Shown in pieces: positions 1 to 11,700 of a DNA stretch of 64,000 bases. Within the stretch, counting starts at the first letter, position 1; every line of letters starts with the position of its first letter. The notes beneath the pieces are model-generated. The model was not told the DNA's origin. It saw only the letters and a program-made list of their open reading frames with translations, and did no database searches. This stretch comes from Oenanthe sinensis (taxonomy: Eukaryota; Streptophyta; Magnoliopsida; Apiales; Apiaceae), in contig JAPMAC010000209.1 in the NCBI GenBank assembly GCA_028671895.1, forward strand, positions 20,296,501-20,360,500. Reading direction: 5' to 3'. The position numbers were made by a program, and so were the translations under genes.

Positions 1-102
1 GAAATATAAATTGAAAATGTGTGGAAATAAATATTTAAATATCAAATATCCGATTAAATCAAAACCAAAATAAAATTTTAATATAATAAAATGTACCTAT
101 AA

Positions 103-150
103 AGCCCAAAGGGGTGCAGGCCGTAAAGCCCAAACAAGAAGTAGGGTTTA
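103..150 (+). promoter_or_regulatory. Site II and telo-box promoter motifs upstream of the eS8 gene
   Basis: Two copies of AGCCCA (103-108 and 127-132), the complement of the site II motif TGGGCT, are followed by TAGGGTTTA (142-150), the complement of a telo-box (AAACCCTA). Site II elements paired with a telo-box are a known signature of plant ribosomal-protein and other growth-linked promoters, where TCP and telo-box-binding factors act. They lie 110-160 bases before the start codon of the eS8 gene, which fits. The transcription start cannot be fixed from the sequence. Confidence 0.7.
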
Positions 151-259
151 TGAAAAAAGATATTATACATTATACACACAATACGAACCCGATCTGTGTA
201 CATTCTCCAGGTCCCCTGTCGTAGATAACTAAGTATACACTTGTCCCTGTACTGCAATC

Positions 260-2702
260 ATGGGTATGTATCTATACATTTATAATTCATAGCTGTTATC
301 TTCTTTACTCTTATTCAAGATTATTTAAGAATACAGTGGTGGTAACATGTTGATAATATTAATACAGGAATTTCCCGTGATTCTATGCACAAAAGGCGTG
401 CAACTGGTGGGAAAAAGAAGGCTTGGAGGAAGAAGCGAAAGTACTTTCTTTTCTCTATCTCCCCTGCTTTTTTAAATATGTATCTATAACATATGTTTAC
501 TTACTAGGCTACTTTCTTCGATTTTATTTTGTGAAGTTCTTTTATTAGTCTTGATTTGTATGTTTTCTCGTGTTTTATATCGTACTTGCTGTGATTGATT
601 ACTATATATTATTTAAATATGTATCAATATCTTTTATACATTTGTAATTGAGATACCCATTGCCATTTGTAATTAAGATGTATAATCTGTTGAGTAACTC
701 TGTTGTCGTTGCTTAGTTCAGTGTCTGATATTTTTTGATATGTTGTAACGGTTAATTAGGTATGAATTGGGAAGGCAACCTGCAAACACAAAGTTGTCTA
801 GCAACAAGACTGTTCGAAGGGTGAGGGTAAGAGGTGGAAATGTCAAATGGCGTGCCTTGAGGCTGGATACTGGCAACTACTCTTGGGGTAGTGAGGCTGT
901 AACTCGAAAGACCAGAATTCTTGATGTTGTCTATAATGCATCTAATAATGAATTGGTTAGGACACAAACATTGGTCAAGGGTGCAATAGTTCAGGTTGAT
1001 GCAGCACCGTTTAAGCAATGGTATCTTCAGCACTACGGTGTTGATATTGGTCGTAAGAAGAAAACTACTGCTGCTGCCAAGAAAGAAGCAGAGGTATGAT
1101 ATGTGAGAAGCTTGTTTCTTTAATTTTCTTTTTGTGATGTAATGCAATTGAATTAATCTCTTTAGTTAAACTATAAAATTTTAATAGAGGTAAATTGGTA
1201 AGTAGTGTATATCGATTTGTAAATACTTGTTTTTCCCGTAGATTTAATATTTACTCAAATTGATTAAGAGATTTATATATCCATTCAGCTTTTTTGTTGT
1301 TGGGTTAAATTCAATATGGTGGTATGGGTCTTGGATGATCCAAGACAAAATATGTCTTGTGTAATAATTATATTTAGATAATTATTATTGATAATAATTA
1401 TATTTAGACAATTATTATAGATGATACGTTTTGGTCAAAATAGTAGGTAGTTTGATACCAAGAATGGTAAGACTTGTGTAACAACTATGGTAAGCGTAAG
1501 ACTTGTATAACATGTATGATATGTCTTGGTGACTAAGTTTGGGATGACTATATATACATAATCATAATATGTTTTATAAGTATGCTTAACATGGATGTTT
1601 AGGTATTGTTTGTTACGTATGTGATAGAAACACGTAGATAATATAATATGGGACGCGTTTTTTTGCGTTTTATAATTTTGTTATGCTTTGATTTAGTTGG
1701 TTATCTCGTATCTTGCTTCCTAACGATATGCACCATTAAAGTTATCTGCTTTTGTCAGTATAAGGTTTTTTTCATGCAGTTCTAAGATTGCAAAAATCTA
1801 AGAATGCAACCATGTAACATATATATGTCGTTTTTTTGTTGGTAAAATGAAGATTACGCGCTTTGTATGCTGTTTTTATAAGATTCTGAGATTATTAAAA
1901 AATGCCTTACCAAATGTGTACTGTTAAGTGTTATGTTTCTTTATCCAAATGAAGAGTAAACTGATTTCACGAGAGATGATGATTGGTACTTGAGCTATGA
2001 CATGAAATCAAGATATGTTTGTGTGCTTGCATTATTGCTATATTCCTTGTGATATACAATATATTTTTATCCTTAGTCCTGAGTAGTGGTTGACATATTT
2101 GTTCTAGAGTAAAGTTTGAGAATAGAGGATCACTTGACCAACTAAGTACTGGTGTGATTGCTAGGACGGTGATGCTGTTGCAGAGGATGCAAAGAAAAGC
2201 AACCATGTGCAGAGAAAAATTGAAAAGCGTCAAGAGGATCGTAAATTAGACCCACATGTTGAGGAACAATTTGGAGGTGGCCGTCTATTAGCTGCAATTT
2301 CATCACGACCTGGCCAATGTGGTCGTGCCGACGGGTATGTGATTATCTTCTTTGCATGTGAATGTTTGATTTAAATTGTTTTAGAAGGTTCATGAATTAT
2401 ATAATTATATGTATTTCTTCATTTAGTGATGAGACCTTTTTAAATATTACTATGTTTCATTACTGTGTTGGGATGTCACAATCACATTTTTAAAGTATGT
2501 TAGCCAACTTTAGAAAACAATTTATTTTAGCTTTAAAACTGAACAAATGCTGGTTATGTTTTAAACCTTTGATAGTGCCTTGGTATGCTGATTGTTAAGA
2601 ACTTGGTTTTTCATCCTTTATAGATACATTTTGGAGGGCAAAGAGTTGGAGTTCTACATGAAGAAACTACAGAGGAAGAAAGGAAAGGGTGCGGCAGCTT
2701 AA
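260..2702 (+). CDS. RPS8: 40S ribosomal protein eS8 (RPS8), complete five-exon gene
   Basis: Encodes eukaryotic 40S subunit protein eS8, a cytosolic ribosome component. Coding exons by GT-AG boundaries are 260-263, 368-440, 760-1093, 2165-2334 and 2624-2702. They sum to 660 bases, 219 residues plus stop, the usual eS8 size. Recognition rests on the N-terminus MGISRDSMHKRRATGGKKKA, the conserved middle block (LGRQPANTKL, then VRVRGGNVKWRALRLDTGNY) and the basic C-terminal end of exon 5 (KKLQRKKGKG). The first coding exon holds only ATGG, so the start codon depends on removal of intron 1. All phases agree and there is no frameshift. The third intron is about 1.07 kb. Site II and telo-box motifs lie upstream. 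The next gene, XYLT, is convergent. Confidence 0.96.
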
Positions 2703-4046
2703 TGTTCCCATGATTTGTATCTCTTGGCTTCATATTTGTATGGAATCAAATAACAATTATTCAATTTTAATAGCTAGACTATTTTCTTGTTTTTCCCTTT
2801 CTTTAGGAGTAACTTTTTAAGTTTATGTTCCGATAAGGGTATCTAGAATTTTTATTTTAAAAACTTTGCTTAATTATATCTTTCATATTCAACTTATGTC
2901 TTCGTCCAAATTGTTAAAAATCATTTCCTGCATTACAACATATTTGTATTTCTGGACTCAAACCAATTAACACTACAGAAGCACCATAACTGTAATTCAA
3001 ACAAGTTTATCAAGGAATCATTAAATTTATTTGACAACAGACTTGCAGTCTGACAAGAGGGTTCGACAATGTCCCTGTTCTTGCTGTTAAGGTTACACAA
3101 TGAAATCGTGGCCACAAGAAATTACAAAACAGTTATCCTAAGCGACATGCGTTGGAGGCCTAAACTCAGAAGTTGAATGCCGGAACGAGAGGAGATTAAA
3201 CAATTTTAGTCCATTGGAACAAGTTTAGTTTCAAATTTTGGGGTTAATTATTTCATACAAACTTACCACGAACCATTTTGTTACTGGTTAATAAAATCTA
3301 GTGAGTTTTTTAAGCAAAATTAAAAAAAAAAAAGATGATAAAGAGATTCTAACGAAAAAAATCATCTTGGTTGATAAGAACAATGATCTCAATCTTCCCA
3401 AGACCAGGAGAAACATTCAGGCCAGAAATTCGATATTCAGATACGGAATAGTGAAGCAATAATCCAATCAGCTTTGAAACGTGCAATTAATTAAGACAAG
3501 CTTCCCTTTATATTTGGCAATGTGTGATATGTATACTACAAGACATGTAATTACTGGCTTCTCTGGTTTCTGAATCCTTGGGAAAACAGTAGACCAGGAT
3601 CAGCAACCCCTCGACTGTTCTGAACCTATAGTTACAATACAAAGGTCGTAAAAAAAAGTCATTCCAACTTTGTTAAATAATTTATCCCCAAGGAAATTTT
3701 TCACCAACTAGGTGAAAAACATTGACAACTGTTCCCTGATTAAGAAGACAAGCACTAATCCTCTTGCTGTATACCCCTGTCTACCAAACTTTAGAACTCG
3801 GCACCAAACCAAAACGGTTTGTACAACAACATACCAACCAAACAGGCGGAGTGCATAATGTTTTGATTCAGCTTCCATTTCACAGCACTACAGCAGTAGC
3901 AAAGCAGAGCAGACCCCATAGAATTCTTGCAAATTTGAGCACAAGACTATTCCATTGTCAAATTCTGAAGAAATTCTTTCCTCGCATCACACTACTTACC
4001 AGCAATCAAGGGTTAAACATATCTCATCTAAAATAACAAACAAATT
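2703..4046. other. Convergent intergenic region between eS8 and XYLT
   Basis: This 1.3 kb stretch should contain the 3' untranslated regions of both convergent genes. It is AT-rich with short homopolymers. A 90-codon open frame at 3764-4036 has no recognisable domain and looks like chance. I see no RNA gene or transposon ends here. Confidence 0.6.
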
Positions 4047-7041
4047 TTAGCATCCAAGGGTTTTCAAAATGCCACCGAGTTTCTCTTTGACAACTAAAGG
4101 CTTAGCATATGAGTCTTTCAAGAATATAGGATGGTACTCTAACCCTTTCCATTTTGCAATAAGTGCGAAATGCGGACGCAGAAATTCAGCAGCAACAATC
4201 TCTAGAATAACTGCTTTTGGTGAGGCTGACACTATATGAGTAAGACCTGCTCCATGAGCCCCAATGATAACTGAGGCATCCTGAATTGCTCGGATCTGCT
4301 CTTTCATGGGCATATGGGCAAATATCCCATTGACTAAATTAATTTTACAATCTACATGTTTTGATACCCAGAGCTTTATCGAATCAAAAAGATCTTGTTC
4401 ATTGCTGAGTCTTGATTGAACCCTACCAGCATGGCGTGGATGAGCCAAGTAATCCTCACGCCGAACAAAGAGAACATTTAGTCCTGCATCAGACTTTGAA
4501 GTTTGGTGCCTGTCCACTGGAAAACCGAAGGAAGCTCTTATCATCTCGCCAAACTCAGATATGCGAGCTGTTCTCCGATCATCAGGTTGTTGCCACAGAT
4601 CATGAGCAGAAGCTCCATGGCAATCTATGTTTTCAGTCAGCCCTTTGAATAAGATAGTTTCATATCCCAAAGGTGAAAGGATAGCATGGCGAAAACAAAC
4701 AGGTCCACTAAAATTTTTAGCGTATCTTAGGCTCGAGAACATTGCTTTCCATGTTTCTTCCAAGGGTGCCTGGAACATTGCCAAGTCATTAAGAAGATAA
4801 TTCTATGCTGCATGGTGCTCTGTGCAGAACATATCTAGGGCATATTTTGTCAGCTTACAATAAACCATTAACCAGGTAAGTAGATAAGCCTGTGAGCAAC
4901 CAGAATTTCCACGGGCTCAATATAGTGACTTAAATATACATCAAAATTTACCTCCTTTACATAAATTAAAACATATAAATTCTGAAGAATTTGAAACGCA
5001 AAAACTAATGTGTGACTACTGCCCATCACATAAATAGCATATTACAGGAAAGAATGAAAAAGCATGTATACAGCAGTATCAAGGTAAATGAGTAACCACA
5101 CTAGTTAAAGTTCTTGGACAGGTTTGAATATGAAAATATAACACAATGTATTATGTTTCACATATGTCTAAATCAAGATGACATAAAATATTTATAAATG
5201 AAAGACTGCACATTATGAATTTGCAACCAGGCAATCACCATGACACCAACAAGAACAATTACAATCTAGAAATACAATAATGATCTAAAGTTGAGCATAC
5301 GTACCATGCAGTGACCATCTACAAATACCAAATGAGGCCGATTGGGCAAGCCAGTTACTCTAGAAGCCACATATGCAGCATACCAGTCGGTAACTGTATG
5401 AAACAGGTTTGCATACTCAAAGCGTGTAACAAAAAGTGTTGGCTCGTCAATCCACTGAAGATAAATACTATAAAGTCAAGAACTTTTATTCAAAACTGTA
5501 AGAGATGGTACAATATTTAAAAGATACATCTGGAGACATTTCTTGCATGATAAATCATGGATAGGACTTTCATGACATTGGTACTCCATATTATTTCTTA
5601 ATATTAGAACATAGATGTGTCAAAACGAAAAAAACAACTATTAACGGTGTAATACTGTAAAACATGGAAAACTAATCTGCGCCTACTGATATGAGATTAT
5701 ATTTATTTTCTAAACAGTCACCGCAATGACATATACTGTGAAAGGTTTTGTGACACTTTCACTTGTTATGTATGAAAAATGTGTTTCCATGTGTTTCTCC
5801 TGCCAAATCCCACAACCTTCCGTCCACTAAAATCCCTTGTATGTTGTAAGCACAAGGGATTGTATATATTTAATGTAGTTACACATGTATTTTTTAAAAA
5901 TGAATACCGGACATTACTACCAAACAAGAAACTTGAGCATGGCCTCAAAACATAAAAAAAAAATTGAGTTACAACTATCTGCAAGGCTTAGTCTAGCGGA
6001 TACCCCTCACCTCAGGGTAATGAGCGGTTGAGTGTTCAAGCCACAAATGGAGGTATGTGTGTGTGGGTCAATATTTATAATTCTCAAGTTGACCCAAAAG
6101 GAAAAAAAGTTACAATTGTGGCAATGAGTAGGCTTAGCACCTTCACTTTTCGAATCCAATAATCACCATCGCAACGGCATGTCACCATTATACTGCTGAA
6201 CACTATCGATCACTAAGAATACTAATCCATCGATAAGCTAACTAATCATAACAAGTATAAAACTAAGGTGGCTTTCTTGTCCAAATTATCTTAACATATG
6301 AGTAAAGTTGTCAGACAGTATAGTAGCATTAAATATTTACGAGCTAAACAACAATCAGACAAAATCTATAAACACAACCACAGAGACAAACTCGATTACC
6401 TCTGAGCATTTAAAATCACTCCGGGAAACAAAACGAATCGAATTGATCAAGCTCCGCATAGTATGCTTAATTATCTCCCCTTGCGGATACACACGATGAA
6501 GCAAATACGGAGTAACAAGCTTCTCCCCAAACTTAGCCTCATCCTCAACCCGAATATCAAATGCTCCATCCTGAAAAACCGGCAACTCCTCATTCTCCCC
6601 CCTCCCAATCACACTCTCCAACACCTCACCGCCATGAGACATATTAATCATCCCGGGGCTCATCCTAATAATCCCAGCTTCACAAACAGAAGTTAACAAA
6701 GTATCACTCTTGAAACACCGAAACCAACCCGACCCGGAAGAGGACGAGTTGAGCAGATAAATGGGCCGTCTAAACCCATTACCAAAAAAAGCCTCACAAG
6801 ATGCGAACTTGACGTTGGAGTTGTGTGACCAGGGGAGGTAAGAGGGGAGAATGGGCCAGGGCTTGCCGAAAGAATTGACGGGAGAGAAGCCCAAGAAATG
6901 GTGATTGGGTTGATGGGGTAAGGGAGGTGAGTGATGAGGGTGGGGTTTTAAGAAATCAGGGTGAGATAAGAAGTAGAGAAAAAGGGTTATTGTGTTGATG
7001 AAGAAGAGGAATATTATGATTTTCAAAGTTTTGGTCTTCAT
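4047..7041 (-). CDS. XYLT: Beta-1,2-xylosyltransferase of N-glycan processing (GT61), complete three-exon gene
   Basis: A Golgi type II membrane glycosyltransferase that adds beta-1,2-xylose from UDP-xylose to the core mannose of N-glycans, a plant-typical modification. Exons on the minus strand are 7041-6400, 5454-5305 and 4769-4047 (642, 150 and 723 bases, all in phase), giving 504 residues; Arabidopsis XYLT is about 534. A short cytosolic head (MKTKTLK) precedes one hydrophobic anchor (about residues 8-26), then a Pro/His-rich stem. The KPWPILPSYLPW block, the exon 2 stretch starting WIDEPTLFVTRFEYANLFHT, and exon 3 with RTARISEFGEMIRA, FVRREDYLAHPRH and GAHGAGLTHI (about residue 434) match XYLT and the GT61 (DUF563) fold. 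The start at 7041 is chosen because the open frame upstream runs into the CT-rich leader, while this Met directly precedes the membrane anchor. The 3' LTR of Copia-1 lies 412 bases upstream in the same orientation. Confidence 0.95.
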
Positions 7042-7452
7042 ATTAGTAGTTGTTGTTGTCTCTCTCTTTCTTCCTCCGAGAGAGAGAGAGAGAGGCGGCC
7101 GCCAGAGTCTAGAGAGAGATCGTTGGTTTTTCTTGTGAGTTTCCACAGATCCAGAACTACACACTTGTGCTGTTGAATCTCTGTTGCTACGTGTGTGTAA
7201 TGTGTATATCATCAGTGTGGTTGACAGTAAAATATCTATGAAGTTAAAATATAATGAACGATTATTTTATAAATTTATTTGATTAGCATTAGAGAAGTAA
7301 AACTTTCTTAAAATATTCGATACTTAAGAAATATTCCCTTTTTTACTATTATTGACATGACTACTTCTCAATATAAGAAAATAATATAAAGTCTAAATTA
7401 TGAGATATTCAATATTCACACTAGTATGACAACTGTTAATGAAGAAATTATT
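7042..7452 (-). promoter_or_regulatory. XYLT 5' leader and proximal upstream region, cut short by an LTR
   Basis: Contains a CT-rich leader on the XYLT sense strand, including a GA/CT microsatellite at 7078-7094, about 40 bases before the ATG. Upstream is AT-rich DNA up to the LTR of Copia-1 at 7453. CT-rich tracts near the start codon are common in plant leaders. No clear TATA box could be assigned with confidence. Anything further upstream that belonged to the XYLT promoter is now on the other side of a 25 kb retrotransposon block. Confidence 0.5.
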
Positions 7453-8734
7453 TGCTAGGAATGAGTTTGTTCAAAACTATACAGAGGGGGGTGAATTTAT
7501 AGGTTGATATCTCTTTTTCGAATGCCTTTGATTTTATAACTGAACAAGTATTGTAGCCTTGTTTAACCTTATCAGTGTTTATATAAGATACAAAATTTTA
7601 GTTAACACACCACATGTAAATATCAATCTAATCTTTTGTTAGAATGATTTGCTATAATCTGAGAATCTATTTGGAATTCTTAACTTTTTTCTCTTGTAAA
7701 AAAGACAAGAAAAATAGATGAAATACAATTTTCTTCACACTATCTAGTGAAGTTGTCTTCTATAATTTATAGACAACAAGTCTTGTTTGCACATGCTCTC
7801 ACTAGACAGGTATGCTAAAACTAGAAACATACAAAAGATACTTTACATTTGAACACCATCTATTTCTAGTTAACACAAATCTATGATAGTCTTTTCATTC
7901 TGCTTTCTTCATTCTGTCTTTGTCTTCTCTTTCTTTCAAACTTCATTGTAGACTTGTCCTTATCTTCACAGGATAGACTGTCCTGATTATGACAATGCTT
8001 CAGATTATTTGTCTTATGCTTCTGTAAATTTCCTTGAAAATAGTTGTTTGAATAAACTGAATACTCAGCTCCTTTGTGCTTCGAGAAGTCGGGCTTTGAA
8101 TTGTTTAACCGAGTACTTATGAGACTTCTCGATTGGTCTTTAACTTGAGATTCTCGAGTATATAGACTTCTCGATTGGTATGTCTGTTGATGACTTCTCG
8201 ATCAGGCTATACTTCTCGATTGAGTTAGACTTCTCGATCAAGCTCGATTTCACACACTTCTCAACTGACTTGCTTCACAGACTTCTCGATTGCTTCCTTA
8301 GCTAACTTCTCTATTTGTTTTGCAGGACTTCTCGAATGAACATGTCTCTATGCTTCTTGAATGACTCTATGTTCATGACTTCTCGATTGAGTAGACTTCT
8401 CCGTTGAGTCATTTGAGACTTCTCTACCAGCTTGCATTCATGACTTCTCTATCAATGTGACTTCTTTATCAATAAAATGCCTTAGGAACAATCTTCTTCT
8501 ACAACTTCTTATTTGATATAATGCTTTATTTTCCTAATGCATGATTCACAGAATCTTCTACCAAAATAATTATTTTTGATATTACTTATTTACATTTGGA
8601 GATGCATTAGAAACAAGCTTCTAACTGCAAATACATAATTAAAATAAATCAAGTCACTATTTAATACAAGAAGCATTTGAATGTTACAATATGACAAATA
8701 AATACAATAATGGTTGGCTTGATTTGGTCCAACA
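7453..8734 (-). repeat. 3' LTR of Copia-1
   Basis: 1282 bases, starting TGCTAGG on the plus strand and ending CCAACA directly before the polypurine tract complement, so the element-sense LTR begins TGTTGG. It contains a TCGAGAA array (8079-8463) and, in element sense downstream of it, a TATA-like box in CTATAAATTATAG (about 7760-7773). In element sense it reads outward toward XYLT. Confidence 0.88.
8079..8463 (-). promoter_or_regulatory. TCGAGAA (TTCTCGA) motif array in the Copia-1 LTR U3
   Basis: Ten exact copies of TTCTCGA or its complement, mostly inside ACTTCTCGATT on the plus strand, plus about seven decayed copies (ACTTCTCTA, ACTTCTCAA and similar). Less than one is expected by chance in this length. 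The array lies upstream of the TATA-like box in element sense, the place for an enhancer. The 5' LTR carries the same array at about 31931-32310. Confidence 0.75.
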
Positions 8735-8769
8735 ATCTCCCCCAATTTGGAAAAAGACAATTTCACAAA

Positions 8770-11700
8770 TTAATACAAGTTATCAAGCCTACCTTTATTG
8801 TTTTGTTGTTGTTGTTGTTGTTGTTGTTTTTGTTGTTGTCTAAATTGATTATATCTCTGTCTCTTTTCTTCTTATTCCCTAGAGTTGATCTCATCAATGG
8901 CCTGGATAATTTGTTGTCTAACCATAACTTCTTCAATCAAAATTGCATCCTTAAGCATGTCAGCAGCAATATTGAGAGTTTGTAGGGGATAGTCATGGAT
9001 AAATTTGAGTCTGATCTTGGATATTACTCCATTTCTCAACTTGAACTCAACTCTATCAGGATCTTTGAAAACTCTTCATTTTCCCTGTTTCCTTAGTTCA
9101 TCAAATAGTCTCTCAATCTCCTCATCTTCTTTCAACTTTATTTCCACCATTTCTTCCAAGTACTTGACTTTATCAATTTTCTTTTGATACTTGCTAGCCA
9201 AGTACTCAGCCACTTCAATCATTTTCAATTTATCTATCATGCATTTCTTATCAAACAGGCTGATCACCCTCTTAATGTCATGAGTAGTTGAAGTTGAGTT
9301 GTCATGATAGAAAGGTTTCTCTTCTCCGTCAACAGTGGTCACAAATATTCTTTTGTCTCTCAATTCAACCTTCATAATTATGTCGGCCTTCCATTGTTTG
9401 ATCTTTACTTTATCATTTTGAACAATTTCTTGGATGGGCTAAACTGGTAGACCTTTGCTGGGAACAATAATCTACTTTCTCCACTTAGGGTATCAAACTA
9501 ACAATGAGCTAGTAGATTTCTTGAATTTTGTTCTTGTTGCAGTGTTGACCTTGGCATGGCTTCAATCTTTTGAGTTGATTTTCTTTCACTTCCCTCCTTA
9601 TTACTCCATGGGCAGTCACCTTGACAAGATGTCTTTTTGGTGATTTGAATTTTGGGATTTTGGCAGTTTCAGAAATTACTTGAGTCATATTAGTGTCCTG
9701 AATTTGGGTAGGTACACTAGTATGAGTGCCAACAACTTGCTGTTTAGATGTCTTCTTTCTTTCATATCTTTTCTCTTTTCCTGACTCTTTTTTCTTCTTA
9801 TTCTCATTTCCTTCCTTATTTCCTTTATCATTCTTCTTTCCATCCTTATCACTCTTAGGTGCAGGTTTGTTGTTCTTCTTACCCTGACCTTCATCTTCAT
9901 CATCTTTCTTCTTTCTTCTCAATTCTTCATTTACAAATTCTGATACTTGATCATTTATAAACTTCTTCAACTTCTCCAAGATCACTTTTTTTTATTCCTA
10001 TTTACCAGGCTTACTTTCTAGTAGATCAATCAGACTCATGACTTGATTTATATTCCCTTTGTTCAAATGTTTGGAGAGCATGAAGTGTGCTAGCTTATTT
10101 GTTTTGGTCATGTACAACACTCCATCTGGATTGCAGTAGGCCTCAGGAAGAGAGATAGACAAGAGATGACCTAAGACTGATTTCTTCAATTCCTCATCTT
10201 TTTGGGTCACTGTTTCAACTACTCTGTGCATGCATTCCAGTTCAGTGTATGAGAGATGTTGAAATATCCCAACATATAATATAAAATAGCTAGATTCCAT
10301 CTGCACTATTGGCTCTTTGCACAATTTACCATTTCTCTCATACTTTACTCCTCTTACTACTAAGACAACATTCTCTAAAATCTTCTTATAATCCCAGTAA
10401 TGACCCTTGACTTGTGCTTTGAGATTCTTCAGTTCTAGTAAAAATTCCTTATCTTCACAGGGTTTCAACACTTCCTTCCTTAGAATGTTCATTATAGCTT
10501 TTTGCCTTTCTACCTCAATCTCATCCCTTCCATCCTACTCCCCTTTGGGTTGATATCTTGTTATTGCTTTAGAAAGGAAGAGTGAGTAGGTCTTATGTGA
10601 GAAGTAGCTTGGACCTGAGGGGCTTGGCTGAATGCAGGTATGGTGGATAAAAGACTTTGAATATTTATCAGTTGGTTGGAGACCTGTTGGAGAGTGATGC
10701 CTTGAGCAGTCATAGAGGAATTTACTTTTTTTTAGAGAGAGCTGACATTTGCAACCACTTCATTTACAGTGGTGGAGATTTTATGTTGATCTGTAGTGAA
10801 TTGCTCCACCTTTTCAGTTAGCTTAGCAATTGTAGAGGCTTGAGCCTGCTCATCTTTGGCCTTGGATTGATAGTACAAATCCACCTGAAAGGGAGTCATT
10901 TAATGTAACTGAACATCCCTTGGCAGCATATTAGCATGTCTGTTTTTGTAAAGAACCTCCGCCATATTATTTGTCCTTGTTTGAGCCTGTTGAAGGTTAA
11001 CATTTGTCTCTACCATGTCCTTGAAAGCTCTCTCCATTTTCTCCATTTTATCAGTTAGTTCCTTCATATGCAGTTGTGTCACAGATGACTCAGATCTTGG
11101 AGCATGCATTTCACTAAGCATGAACTTCTCTACAATTGAGTTCATCCTACTCTCCATCTTGCTTCTATGATCTTCAATTTTAGATTGGAGGCTCCTAGCT
11201 AGGTAATGGTTTACTTGAAGTTGCACTTTGGCAGCTTCATGAATGGCATCATAGATAGCTGAGGGACAGTTTGGTTAGCATTCCAATCTCACTAACCAAC
11301 CTGATAAATGGGGCTTCATCTAGTGGTTTAGTAAATATCTTACTTCTCTTGGGTCATGTGAAAGAAATATCAAGGTCCTTTCACATGACCCAAAAGAAGT
11401 ACGATATTTCTCCCTCATCCACTATAACATCTCCTTCATGCTCACAGTTTGGCTTTTATCCAACCATGCATCCACATTTCCTTCACATTTTTTAGCATTT
11501 TGATCATTCTTATCTTTGATATCCTCCTGATCTTTGGCATATTCCAAGAGAATAGCTACATACTCCTGATTTGGAAAATGTGCAGTGAGGAGTTGCTGAA
11601 CAATGTGGTAGAATCCATCCATTTGATCCTCATACAATTCCCTTAATTTCTCCTCAGAAAGTAACCCATTAGTAGATGGTCCTGAACAACTGCCATGTTG

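Noticed and set aside
1976..2092. Possible box C/D snoRNA in the third intron of eS8 (ATGATGA near 1976, CTGA near 2089)
   Set aside because: No convincing terminal stem flanks the boxes and no C'/D' pair or rRNA guide stretch was recognised; short boxes like these occur by chance.
3764..4036. 90-codon open frame downstream of XYLT
   Set aside because: It lies in the convergent 3' region with no recognisable domain and no splice or promoter context.
7448..7452. Target-site duplication for Copia-1
   Set aside because: The five bases at the left edge (TTATT) do not match the right flank (ATACA), as expected when the outer 5' LTR end is missing.
9455..11646. Plus-strand open frames in the env-like region of Copia-1
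   Set aside because: The minus-strand frames there join into one protein-like run with biased composition that ends beside the polypurine tract; the plus-strand frames do not.
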